Part shown: in pieces, positions 7,635-15,862 of the stretch | Layout: each line of letters begins with the position of its first letter | Numbering within the stretch: position 1 is the stretch's first letter | DNA from: DASPKM01 sp963817075 | GTDB lineage: Bacteria > Bacteroidota > Bacteroidia > Chitinophagales > Chitinophagaceae | NCBI GenBank assembly: GCA_963817075.1 | Contig: CAWFMT010000007.1 | Location: forward strand, 310,001 to 374,000 | Reading direction: 5' to 3' | DNA length: 64,000 nucleotides | Notes under the pieces: generated by a model | What the model saw: only the letters and a program-made list of their open reading frames with translations | Told to the model about the DNA's origin: nothing | Databases searched by the model: none | Position numbers and translations under genes: made by a program

Positions 7635-8636
7635 ATGGATAATATCTCTCCAAATAAAATTGAACCTGCAATTCCCGATTCTCACTCTTCATTGAATGAA
7701 AAACGAAAAGCTACAACTAAAACAAAAGCACTTATAGCGCTTGGATTGGTAGCTTTTTTCTGGGGTACAACCTGGATTGCATCCAAAGAAGGTGTAAAAC
7801 ATATGCCTGCCTTGCAGCTCGCTGCGATCCGACAATTTATTGGTGGCCTTGGCTATGTGATTTTTTTTCTGGGCAAAGGTAGAGCAATTCCCAGGGGAAG
7901 AGAATGGAGAAGTATTCTAATACTCACAGTCCTTAATTTCATTTTTGCAAACGGACTTTCAACCTGGGGTGTAAAATATATTTCCGGAGGCCTGGGGTCA
8001 ATCATTGGTGCTACATTTCCTCTCTGGCTTGTTATTATACTTTTTTTCAAATCAAGGGCTAAGTTGCCGGCTATGGCTTTGATTGGATTTTTGTTGGGCT
8101 TTGCCGGTGTTTGTATAATATTTTATGAACATCTAGGGGATTTCCGAAATGAAGATTTTCGATTTGGAATATTTATCTCTCTTGTTGCGGCAATTGCCTG
8201 GGCATTCGGAACTCTTTATACAAAGGAAAAAGCTTCTGATTTCAACCCATATTTTAGTTTGGGTATTCAGATGCTGATCTCATCAATCATTCTATATGCA
8301 GTCTGCTTTTTTACGGGAATCTCAATTCCTGTTGGTGAAATACCCGCCAAGTCGTGGCTTTCCATTGGGTACCTCGTGATTTTCAGTTCTGTCATTTCAT
8401 TTGTTGCTTATTTGTACGCCCTTCAGCATCTGCCTACAAGTCGGGTGTCAATTTATGCATACATAAATCCCGTGGTAGCAGTTCTCCTGGGTACATTTTT
8501 CTTCAATGAGAAATTTACTGCTTTCATCGCAATAGGAGGAGCTGTTACATTATTTGGAGTTTATCTGGTGAATGAAGCGTTCAGGCGAGCTGAAAGGAAT
8601 AGACAGGAGAAAAATAAGATCCTGTCCGAAAAGTAA
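7635..8636 (+). CDS. EamA (DMT) family transporter
   Basis: The 333-residue protein has ten hydrophobic helices arranged as two EamA repeats (about 32-165 and 185-315), preceded by a hydrophilic tail of about 30 residues. FFWGTTWIASKEG and the second-repeat PVVAVLLGTFFFNEKF are typical of inner-membrane drug/metabolite transporters. Such proteins usually export amino acids or small metabolites, but the substrate cannot be told from sequence. The gene starts 9 bp after purH. It ends 8 bp before the convergent deacetylase-like gene with no terminator between them. Confidence 0.9.
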   Translation: MDNISPNKIEPAIPDSHSSLNEKRKATTKTKALIALGLVAFFWGTTWIASKEGVKHMPALQLAAIRQFIGGLGYVIFFLGKGRAIPRGREWRSILILTVLNFIFANGLSTWGVKYISGGLGSIIGATFPLWLVIILFFKSRAKLPAMALIGFLLGFAGVCIIFYEHLGDFRNEDFRFGIFISLVAAIAWAFGTLYTKEKASDFNPYFSLGIQMLISSIILYAVCFFTGISIPVGEIPAKSWLSIGYLVIFSSVISFVAYLYALQHLPTSRVSIYAYINPVVAVLLGTFFFNEKFTAFIAIGGAVTLFGVYLVNEAFRRAERNRQEKNKILSEK

Positions 8637-8644
8637 GAGGAGGA

Positions 8645-9958
8645 TTATACATCCCAATAAACTTCATCTTTCAAAAATATCTCATATACATTTTTCCATT
8701 GCCGGAATATTTTTTCGCTCCCAAGGAATTGATTGTGCCAGATAGTTATCATGGTACCATTAACTTTCTTCACAGCATAATAAAGGTCCATCAGTTCACT
8801 AAAAGCCTGAATGGCTGAATAACCCTGTTCATAGTAACAATTCGCATCCATAAAACAGAAGGGATGCAAAAGAAGGTTTGAGCTCTCGTTTTTCTCAAGA
8901 TCAAACCAATAAAATGGAGAAGCAACAGAAGCCCGAAAGCCATTAATGGTTCCGTATCCCATTGAAAAATCTTCTTTTATCCCTGCTTTCAGTAATGTCC
9001 TGAACGTTTCAGGCAAACTAAATCGGAGGTAATGCTGGCGACTCTGCCTTACTTCATGCCCAGCAATAAATTCAAGCCAGCCTTTCTCCTGATTGAACAA
9101 TTTTTTATCATCTCCGCTTTGCCAGCTTGGATGGATACCAACAATTCCGCGTTTCGCATGATATGCAATGAGCCGCTGCAATTGTTTATCAGAAGGACTG
9201 ATATTTTTATCTACCCCTTTCAAATTTTCTGCAAGTAAAAAAAAATAATAGGGTTTCATCCTGCAATACAGATGGAGAGCATCAAGCCATTCGTATGCAT
9301 CATAGGGATCTTTTTGTTGTCCGGTCAACACCCTGATTCTTTCTTTCACTGAATCCCAATCGCCTCTTCTAATTGCAATAAGGCATCCACCGAGATTTCT
9401 AATTATGCCTTTTCCCTTATACTTCCATGCCAGATCGATATCATAGGTAGGATAAAATCGAAAAGCCTTATTGTAGAATGAAATAGTGGGAAACCTTCTG
9501 GAAAGAAAAATCTTGAATTCTTCTATCCATGCATTTATCAGTGGCCGATGGAGAAAATCTTCCTTAAACGCCAGGGATGATTTATGAGAGAATCGACCAT
9601 ATTCGTCCTTTTGATGTGGTAAATATTCTTCATACCTGGAAAGAAGATAGAAGACAGCTGCAAAGAGATCGAACGGAAAATCGGAATCACCAATTTCAAA
9701 AAAAAACTTTATCCCTTTCTTTTCATTACAACTTATTGTTTGAGCTGTGATTGATTCTTCAAAAAGAAGCTTATGTGGGTGCATCCTGAATTCATCGTCC
9801 AGAATAGGAGAAAAATCATAGTTTATTCTGGGACCCTGGTAAGATTTGAATTCGTCCACATTATCTGTAACCAGGATCGGGCTATTGAAGAGTTCAAGTC
9901 CTATAAATTCACAAGAATACCGGAGGCGGTTAGTAATATTTTTTGCAAATAGGATCAT
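8645..9958 (-). CDS. Polysaccharide deacetylase-like protein (Bacteroidota DUF7033 type)
   Basis: The 437-residue protein matches a Bacteroidota family usually annotated as polysaccharide deacetylase-like. An N-terminal domain (about 1-140) contains YLLSRYEEYLP and the phrase DEYGRFSHKSSLAF. It is followed by a TIM-barrel-like part with FYPTYDIDLAWKYKGKG, where the DxD resembles the metal-binding aspartates of NodB enzymes, and GIHPSWQSGDD. There is no signal peptide, which points to a cytoplasmic protein, so peptidoglycan or capsule action is not certain. It is the second gene on the minus strand after lutB, with a terminator between. The ATG at 9958 is the start. Confidence 0.75.
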   Translation of the reverse strand: MILFAKNITNRLRYSCEFIGLELFNSPILVTDNVDEFKSYQGPRINYDFSPILDDEFRMHPHKLLFEESITAQTISCNEKKGIKFFFEIGDSDFPFDLFAAVFYLLSRYEEYLPHQKDEYGRFSHKSSLAFKEDFLHRPLINAWIEEFKIFLSRRFPTISFYNKAFRFYPTYDIDLAWKYKGKGIIRNLGGCLIAIRRGDWDSVKERIRVLTGQQKDPYDAYEWLDALHLYCRMKPYYFFLLAENLKGVDKNISPSDKQLQRLIAYHAKRGIVGIHPSWQSGDDKKLFNQEKGWLEFIAGHEVRQSRQHYLRFSLPETFRTLLKAGIKEDFSMGYGTINGFRASVASPFYWFDLEKNESSNLLLHPFCFMDANCYYEQGYSAIQAFSELMDLYYAVKKVNGTMITIWHNQFLGSEKIFRQWKNVYEIFLKDEVYWDV

Positions 9959-9975
9959 GAATGGAAATACAAAAT

Positions 9976-9998
9976 AAAAAAGTCAGCTGTAAGCTGAC
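9976..9998 (-). terminator. Intrinsic terminator after lutB
   Basis: GTCAGCT (9982-9988) and AGCTGAC (9992-9998) form a 7-bp stem with a 3-nt loop. Reading on the minus strand it is followed by TTTTTTATTTTG. It lies 24 bp past the lutB stop. Confidence 0.75.
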
Positions 9999-10022
9999 CA
10001 TGAGGCGTCAAAAAAACTTTAT

Positions 10023-11396
10023 TTATTGTGGGTTGTCCTTCCATTGCTGGTTAAATGATTTCACTGGAAACTTCAGTGGCGAACGGTGTGCAGACCATCC
10101 TTTTACCAGTGAATTCACAACCCAGTTCTTAATCCTCTGGTTACCCATGTTCATCATTTTCCTGTTTAGCATTGCCTTCTTCCACATTTTCCAGGCAACT
10201 CTTTCAACATAAGAAGAATCACCTTCTTCTACTGCTTCCTTTCGATTTTCAAGTAATAATTCATGCAGATTGATCTTTACGGGGCAAACTTCAGTACAGT
10301 TGCCGCATAACGAGGAGGCATAGCTTAAATGCTTCCATTCGTCCAACTCTTTCAAATGTGGCGTAATTACTGAACCAATCGGACCACTGTATGTGGTGTT
10401 ATAAACGTGACCACCTATATTCTTATAAACCGGGCAGGCGTTTAAGCATGCCCCGCATCTAATACAGTACAAGCTCTCCCTGGCCTTGGGGTTTGCCAAC
10501 AAATTTGTTCGACCATTATCCAGTAGTATGACATACATCTCTTCCGGTCCATCCTTCTCTCCCGCTTGCCTGGGCCCAAAAACAATTGAATTGTAGGAGG
10601 TGATTCTCTGACCGGTACCATATGTTGCAAGGAGCGGCCAGAAAAGTGCAAGATCAGTGAGGCTCGGAATCACCTTTTCTATTCCAACTACTACGATATG
10701 TGTTTTAGGAAATGCACAACTTAGCCTTGCGTTTCCTTCATTTTCAGATACTGCAATTGCTCCAATATCGCATATAATGAAATTTGCACCAGTCACCCCG
10801 ATTTCAGCCTCAGCATATTTCTCTCTTAGCTTTTCCCTTGCTACCAGTGTGAGTTCTTCAGGACTCAGATTTGGAGCAGTATGTAATTTTTCAGTAAAGA
10901 GTTGTGCAATGTCCTCCTTGCTCTTGTGCATAGCAGGAGTAACTATGTGATAAGGGGGTTCGCCCGCCAGCTGCTGAATGTATTCGCCCAGATCAGTTTC
11001 CACACTTTCAACTCCATGTTCATGAAGAAAATCATTGAGCTTGATCTCTTCAGTGACCATGCTTTTACTTTTCACGATTGTCTTGCAGCTCTTTGCTTCA
11101 CAGATCTTCCTGATCTCTTCTAAGGCGCCTTTGGAATCTTCTGCCCAAATTACTTTCGCTCCTCTTTTACTGATTTGAGCTTCAAATGCTTCTAATTGTG
11201 CATCCAAATTTTCAACCGACTTCCATTTAAGATTCTTTGCACGTTGCCGGACTATTTCAACATCGGGGAATTGTGACTTTCCCGAGGGGACAAGTGCATT
11301 ATACTTGCCAATGTTGAAGTTTATCTTTTTTCTATGATCAAGGTCAATGGCCTTTGCAGAGCTTTCAACCTGAAAAACAGAAGAGTGCTGAGACAT
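10023..11396 (-). CDS. lutB: L-lactate utilisation iron-sulfur protein LutB
   Basis: LutB is the iron-sulfur subunit of the LutABC complex that oxidises L-lactate to pyruvate. The protein (457 residues from the chosen start) has the LUD domain (about 50-290) and a C-terminal double 4Fe-4S region with CIRCGACLNACPVY and CGNCTEVCPV. I chose the ATG at 11396 (MSQHSSVFQVES) rather than one 60 nt upstream, because the residues before it are hydrophobic and atypical while AIDLDHRKKINFN is the usual LutB beginning. No lutA or lutC is present nearby; the downstream gene is a deacetylase-like protein and the upstream one an ARPP-1-like protein. Confidence 0.92.
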   Translation of the reverse strand: MSQHSSVFQVESSAKAIDLDHRKKINFNIGKYNALVPSGKSQFPDVEIVRQRAKNLKWKSVENLDAQLEAFEAQISKRGAKVIWAEDSKGALEEIRKICEAKSCKTIVKSKSMVTEEIKLNDFLHEHGVESVETDLGEYIQQLAGEPPYHIVTPAMHKSKEDIAQLFTEKLHTAPNLSPEELTLVAREKLREKYAEAEIGVTGANFIICDIGAIAVSENEGNARLSCAFPKTHIVVVGIEKVIPSLTDLALFWPLLATYGTGQRITSYNSIVFGPRQAGEKDGPEEMYVILLDNGRTNLLANPKARESLYCIRCGACLNACPVYKNIGGHVYNTTYSGPIGSVITPHLKELDEWKHLSYASSLCGNCTEVCPVKINLHELLLENRKEAVEEGDSSYVERVAWKMWKKAMLNRKMMNMGNQRIKNWVVNSLVKGWSAHRSPLKFPVKSFNQQWKDNPQ

Positions 11397-11470
11397 GAGC
11401 AAATGTAAGAAAGCCATTATTCTAAAATGCACTATTAGTCCAGCCTTATACAACATCGCTCAAATCACAA

Positions 11471-12433
11471 CTACTCATATGTTGTGATATGGAGCTTCTT
11501 CCCATTTGAAGTGAAGACCTTGCCTTTGGCATTTATCTTCTTATCCTGGTTCTTTTGATCCGCCAGAATATCATCCATATATTTTTTCACGACTGCTGTT
11601 TCAATCTTCACTGGTTGCCCGTTTGTTACCGCTTCGTGGATGTAAGATCTCAGAAGGTTTGATATTGAGTTCTTAAACATGCTCTCTGTAGCAAGAATTT
11701 CGCAACCTATCACCTTTTGACCGCTGATTACGATTACACCAATAACATCCTTTTCGGCATTAAGTCTTGGGAATAGGAAATCGTAATATTCCTTTTCAGA
11801 TTTTTGATAATCATTGGATGAGTGCAGATCAGTATATGCGCCTGTTTTAGAATTAACCTTGTTCTTGGCATTTCCATCAGCAACTTTTTCCCAAACTTTT
11901 GACTGATTCTTATCTACGTCCACTGCTTTCCTTACCGAAAGCCCGGTTACCGCAAAATATTGATTGAACTGATTCTTGTTGGCTCCGGCAGAGGACCATC
12001 GCCCATGTTCAACACAAAAGACTGAAACACTAACTTTTTTGCTATTAGGTGGGAGTATAACATCCTGGCCGATAACTCTATCCTGCTTTCCTCCTTGAAT
12101 TACTTCACCTGCCATCAAATAAATAGTGTCCGTGGAGGAATTTTGCGCGAATAATGTATTTACTTCTGCGCCCTCGCCCTTCCCATCTTTTTCAGAAATA
12201 ATTATTTTCTTCTTTTGAAGTGCCTCTTTTAGCGGCATGTACTTCGAAATGGCCTTGGTTTGCTCCTTGAATTCTGCCCTGGCCTTTATAGGAATTAGCC
12301 GAAGGTTTTTGTAGGTGTAAGATGATAGTTGGGCTGGGTCTTCAAGTTTGAATTCAAGTGTTTTGTAACTGTATTCCTGTGAATAAATAAACGCGGGAGT
12401 TGCCAGTAATATGGCAAAGAGTAGTTGTTTCAT
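11471..12433 (-). CDS. Secreted ARPP-1-like (DUF6569) protein
   Basis: The 320-residue protein begins with a signal peptide (cleavage near residue 18, after IYS) and is therefore periplasmic or secreted. It matches the ARPP-1 family (ARG and rhodanese-phosphatase-superfamily-associated protein), recognised from LRLIPIKARAEF, the conserved IYLMAGEVIQGGKQDRVIG and the ensuing LPPNSKKVSVSVFCVEHGRW. The biochemical role of this family is not established. It lies 74 bp upstream of lutB in the same direction, so the two may form one transcript. Upstream of it is a strong palindrome. Confidence 0.75.
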   Translation of the reverse strand: MKQLLFAILLATPAFIYSQEYSYKTLEFKLEDPAQLSSYTYKNLRLIPIKARAEFKEQTKAISKYMPLKEALQKKKIIISEKDGKGEGAEVNTLFAQNSSTDTIYLMAGEVIQGGKQDRVIGQDVILPPNSKKVSVSVFCVEHGRWSSAGANKNQFNQYFAVTGLSVRKAVDVDKNQSKVWEKVADGNAKNKVNSKTGAYTDLHSSNDYQKSEKEYYDFLFPRLNAEKDVIGVIVISGQKVIGCEILATESMFKNSISNLLRSYIHEAVTNGQPVKIETAVVKKYMDDILADQKNQDKKINAKGKVFTSNGKKLHITTYE

Positions 12434-12544
12434 GACTCAGGTTTTGTGTGAATAATCCTGAGTGTGATGCGCCGATCAAAAAATCTGCATAAGAAAAAAA
12501 TCGAAAACTACCTTCTTTATTATACTATTAACAGAAGAATGATA

Positions 12545-12575
12545 GACCCTGTCAGGGTCTGACCCTGACAGGGTC
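12545..12575. repeat. 31-bp perfect palindrome made of two near-palindromic 15-mers
   Basis: GACCCTGTCAGGGTC (12545-12559) and GACCCTGACAGGGTC (12561-12575) are exact reverse complements separated by one T. Each arm is itself a 7-1-7 palindrome. The right arm overlaps the TGA stop of the DUF3109 gene (12574-12576). It looks like a REP-type element or a bidirectional terminator; I cannot count other copies in the genome from here. Confidence 0.8.
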
Positions 12576-13167
12576 AGGTGAGACTTGCAGATTTTTCTTT
12601 AGAAAGTTTTTGAGCAACCTGCTCCAGTGCTTCATAAAACTCTTCTCCATACATGCGAATCAAGGGTTCCTTCAAGAATTTATATACCGGGACCTTCAGT
12701 TTTCTTCCAAGCTGGCAGGCAGGTCTGCAAAGTGAAGGACGAGGTTCATAGTTCACCAGCTCGTAAGTTTTCGTCTTTTTGGTCTTGATTGGAAAAAGGT
12801 GGCAACTAAGGGGTTTTTTCCACTTGATCTTGCCATCGTTATAAGCCTGTTCGAAGCCACATTTAATTATTCCATGATCGTCCCTTGAACCATAGGCGCA
12901 CATCTTTCCTTCAATAGTAGGAGTTACCCAGCCAAATTCCCGATCGTACTGATATCTTCCATTTCTTTCTATTGATTTGATTCCTTCTTTTGTCAAATAA
13001 GGCAGGATTGCATCAAAGGCTTTATTGACTTCTTCTAATTCCTCTTTTTTCAAAGGTGCGCCTGCATCGCCATCCTCACAACATCCACCTTTACACTTAT
13101 TGAGGTCACAAACAAATTGTTCCTGAACTACCTGGTCACTAACCAAAACATTCCCGATTGCAATCAC
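12574..13167 (-). CDS. DUF3109 family cysteine-rich protein
   Basis: This 197-residue cytoplasmic protein belongs to DUF3109, widespread in Bacteroidota. Its cysteines group in conserved clusters: CDLNKCKGGCCED near residues 19-31, CAYGSRDD, IIKCGFEQAY, LSCHLFPI and LCRPACQLG. The pattern suggests metal or iron-sulfur binding, related to the YkgJ zinc/iron-chelating type, but the function is unknown. Translation ends within the palindrome at 12545-12575, so a stem could form right at the stop codon. The ATG at 13167 gives MIAIGNVLVSDQ, the usual start for the family. Confidence 0.85.
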   Translation of the reverse strand: MIAIGNVLVSDQVVQEQFVCDLNKCKGGCCEDGDAGAPLKKEELEEVNKAFDAILPYLTKEGIKSIERNGRYQYDREFGWVTPTIEGKMCAYGSRDDHGIIKCGFEQAYNDGKIKWKKPLSCHLFPIKTKKTKTYELVNYEPRPSLCRPACQLGRKLKVPVYKFLKEPLIRMYGEEFYEALEQVAQKLSKEKSASLT

Positions 13168-13236
13168 ATTATTAATTTGTACAAAAGTACCTAATCATTC
13201 TATTATGGACCGATACATGACCAACTAAAAAATCAA

Positions 13237-15072
13237 CTAGCTGACAAGATTTGAATTAGTAAGCATTCTTCTCTTGGATAGATAGTTAATTACCTTATGT
13301 TCAAGCCAATGGTGTAATGGTAAAAGCACTGCAGCTATCCCAATCTTGATCAGTAATATCTTCCATGGTTCACCATGCATAATTGCATGAATTTTTTCAT
13401 CCAGTAAAAGGATAACAAACTCAAACAGAAAAATAAAGGCAAAAAATCCGATGATCCTGAGCATTCCTTCTGAAACCTTCAGGTATCCCATCAAGGTGAG
13501 AATTATAAAAATGAGGGCGATTACAGCGGTTATTCCAATGTATTGGATGTTATGCAACTGGCGTACCCTCTCTTGCTCTTCCCGTTCCCGGTATTCTTTC
13601 AATTCATTTTCCTTGAGGAATTTTTCCTTGGTATTCGCAAAACCAAGTAAGAGATTGTTACAACTATCATAGATTGACCTGTAGTAATAAGCGTTGTTAT
13701 AGTCGTTGTCCTGTTTTGCAAGAAACTCCTTCCATTCAGCTACATTCTTAAGCAATTCCGGATCCTTGATCAATAGCGCTGCATTTCTTGCATAATTGAA
13801 ATATGTGACCATTGAATCAGAATAATTGGGATGTGAACTGAAAGTGGTATCTGACAGGGATGAATAAATTGAAGTCTGGCCTGGATATCGATTCTTGTAA
13901 TAACTGCAAACAGCGTAGTAATAGCTGAACCAGTGCCAGTAATAATTACTCCCCTGGCTATAGTAATAGCTTCTGGCCTTGGTTAATTCATTAAATGCTT
14001 TTGAAAAATATTCCGCTTTTCTAGAAGGATCAGAAAAATTCATTCCGATTGAATAATAGAATCTTCCCAATCGATAATCAAACCTTGCATTCAGGCTGCT
14101 CTTACGATAATATTCCGTCAATTCATTGAAATACCTGTTTATAAGCAGGATGGCAGAATCTGTTTTTTTATTATTGATATATGAATTTATAAGGGCCAGA
14201 TAGGCTGATGTTTTCCATGTATCATCGCTAGTCTTTTTAGCCAATTCAATTGCTTTGAAAAGATAACCACGGCCCATACTGAAATACTCTGATTCTCCTG
14301 CATAGGATTGACCCATCACGATATATAAATTTGTAAGCTGGTGGTCATCTTCCTCATTCTTGCAAAGGATCTCTGCCATTTTCAGGTATTCCCTGCTCTT
14401 GCTTACTTCACCCCATTCAGTATACATACTTGACAACCGGAGGTAGGCTGTTCGAAGTTGATAATAGTTATGGGTGCGTTCAGCGATCTTTAAAGCTGCT
14501 ATTGCATTATCAAGTGCCTTATTGAGTTCACGCCTTTCCTGCAGTATCCTGCTCTTGGTTATATAATATTCAAGTTGGGTTGAGTCAGAAGTACTATTGA
14601 GAACATCATTAGAAACATCATTGACATAAAACCATGATGAATCCATTTGACCCAGGAAACGCTTCCCCTCGGCCATATAGATGTAGGAAAAAACTATCAG
14701 GTCGCTTTGACCATTGTCAACAGCAGAAGCCCTTGCTTTACGCGAAAAATTTACAGCCTTGCTGATGTAAAAACTATAGTCATCCAGCTGAAGATTGCGT
14801 TCAGCATCATATAGGTTAGCCAGGGTGGTAAGCCGGGATTTCTTGTTATCGTCACTTTGTTCTGCAATTTCTCTGAGCCTGTTCATGAAACTATCAGACT
14901 TCTTTTCATCCGGTTCAAAGTAATAGGTGGACAATCTGCTCAACCAGAATATCTTTCCCTCATCATTCTTTGCGTTTTCATATCCAGACCTCAGGTATTG
15001 CAAATAATCTCCTTTCTGAGCAAATGACAACAGAGACAGCAATAAGAATGCTGAAAAAATCAACTTCTTCAT
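13237..15072 (-). CDS. Periplasmic TPR protein with C-terminal membrane helices
   Basis: The 611-residue protein has a signal peptide (about 1-18), a long array of tetratricopeptide-like helical repeats (about 25-480), a charged coiled stretch (ELKEYREREEQERVRQ) and three membrane helices at the C-terminus (about 515-595). This is the layout of Bacteroidota TPR sensor proteins, which usually end in a histidine kinase or a LuxR domain, but here nothing cytoplasmic follows apart from a short basic tail. It might be a truncated sensor, a scaffold, or a partner of another kinase. No such partner is adjacent. The window shows no frameshift beyond the stop. Confidence 0.7.
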   Translation of the reverse strand: MKKLIFSAFLLLSLLSFAQKGDYLQYLRSGYENAKNDEGKIFWLSRLSTYYFEPDEKKSDSFMNRLREIAEQSDDNKKSRLTTLANLYDAERNLQLDDYSFYISKAVNFSRKARASAVDNGQSDLIVFSYIYMAEGKRFLGQMDSSWFYVNDVSNDVLNSTSDSTQLEYYITKSRILQERRELNKALDNAIAALKIAERTHNYYQLRTAYLRLSSMYTEWGEVSKSREYLKMAEILCKNEEDDHQLTNLYIVMGQSYAGESEYFSMGRGYLFKAIELAKKTSDDTWKTSAYLALINSYINNKKTDSAILLINRYFNELTEYYRKSSLNARFDYRLGRFYYSIGMNFSDPSRKAEYFSKAFNELTKARSYYYSQGSNYYWHWFSYYYAVCSYYKNRYPGQTSIYSSLSDTTFSSHPNYSDSMVTYFNYARNAALLIKDPELLKNVAEWKEFLAKQDNDYNNAYYYRSIYDSCNNLLLGFANTKEKFLKENELKEYREREEQERVRQLHNIQYIGITAVIALIFIILTLMGYLKVSEGMLRIIGFFAFIFLFEFVILLLDEKIHAIMHGEPWKILLIKIGIAAVLLPLHHWLEHKVINYLSKRRMLTNSNLVS

Positions 15073-15157
15073 AACAGTAAGTTTTTAAATCAAGGACCAA
15101 AGGAAGCCCAGTGTTTTTGAAGGGGTAGAGAGCAGTGTTACAATTTAGGATAATTTG

Positions 15158-15268
15158 GGAATTTGAGAATGAGGATTTAACCGCAAAGGCGCAAGGGCGC
15201 TAGGATTCGCAAGGTTTTCCACCGCAGAGAACAACTCACGGTTCACGACTCACGTCTCACGACTCACG
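15158..15268. repeat. Intergenic mosaic of short repeated words with five tandem 7-mers
   Basis: The gap before the gldD stop contains ATTTGAGAAT (15161-15170), the phrase TAACCGCAAAGGCGCAAGGGCGC split over 15178-15200, ACCGCAGAGAA (15221-15231), and five tandem 7-mers at 15234-15268: ACTCACG, GTTCACG, ACTCACG, TCTCACG, ACTCACG. Related words recur at 33179, 51821 and 59677-59899. Confidence 0.75.
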
Positions 15269-15274
15269 ATTAAG

Positions 15275-15853
15275 TCACTTCCATTGCAGGGTATTGATAA
15301 GATGTTTCATATCCTGTTCCAGAAAATTGATAACTATCCCAAGTGAATCCTCATTAGGAGTTACATCAAAATAGAGAGCACCCCGAAGAAAATGGGTAGA
15401 TGTATCAGTCAGGAAAAACTGTTTGCCCGTAGCTGCATTACCTCCAACTCTAAAGAAAACTCCAGCTATCCCATAAGGAGTGGTGAAAATAGAATCTTCG
15501 ATAGAAGTTGCCTTTGAAGTGTGCTTATAGGTCATTTTATATGCATCTTCCTTCAACTTTTCAAAATTTCCCAGGCGTGCGTCTTTATAGCTCACATAGA
15601 TCTTGCCGTTGAAAGATGGAAAAGAAATATTGATCCAGTAGGGATTTTCTGGTTTGTCCTCAAAGAAAGTTGTGTCCTGAATTACTTCTGCATAGACTGG
15701 ATATTCGAATTTATAGGGGAATCCTGGCTGATCGTACTCCCGGTATTCATGTTTCGGAAAATCAATCTTGTAATAACCTCTTGGCTTTGGAACATAATCA
15801 CTGTTACAGCCAAGAAGTGAAATGCATATGAATAAGAATGAAAGTTTACGCAT
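15275..15853 (-). CDS. gldD: Gliding motility lipoprotein GldD
   Basis: The 192-residue protein has a lipoprotein signal (LLGC, lipid-modified C16) and the GldD sequence pattern: PRGYYKIDFPKHEYREYD near residues 24-41, PYWINISFPSF, and TPYGIAGVFFRVGGNAAT. GldD is an outer-membrane or periplasmic lipoprotein needed for gliding in Flavobacterium; its detailed action is not established. It is the downstream member of gldE-gldD, 9 bp after gldE, the conserved order in this phylum. The presence of gldD in a species does not by itself prove gliding, as many non-gliding Bacteroidota keep it. Confidence 0.93.
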   Translation of the reverse strand: MRKLSFLFICISLLGCNSDYVPKPRGYYKIDFPKHEYREYDQPGFPYKFEYPVYAEVIQDTTFFEDKPENPYWINISFPSFNGKIYVSYKDARLGNFEKLKEDAYKMTYKHTSKATSIEDSIFTTPYGIAGVFFRVGGNAATGKQFFLTDTSTHFLRGALYFDVTPNEDSLGIVINFLEQDMKHLINTLQWK

Positions 15854-15862
15854 ATCAGGAGA

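Noticed and set aside
15234..15268. CRISPR-like array
   Set aside because: The five 7-mers are contiguous with no spacers and no cas genes are near, so it is a tandem repeat, not CRISPR.
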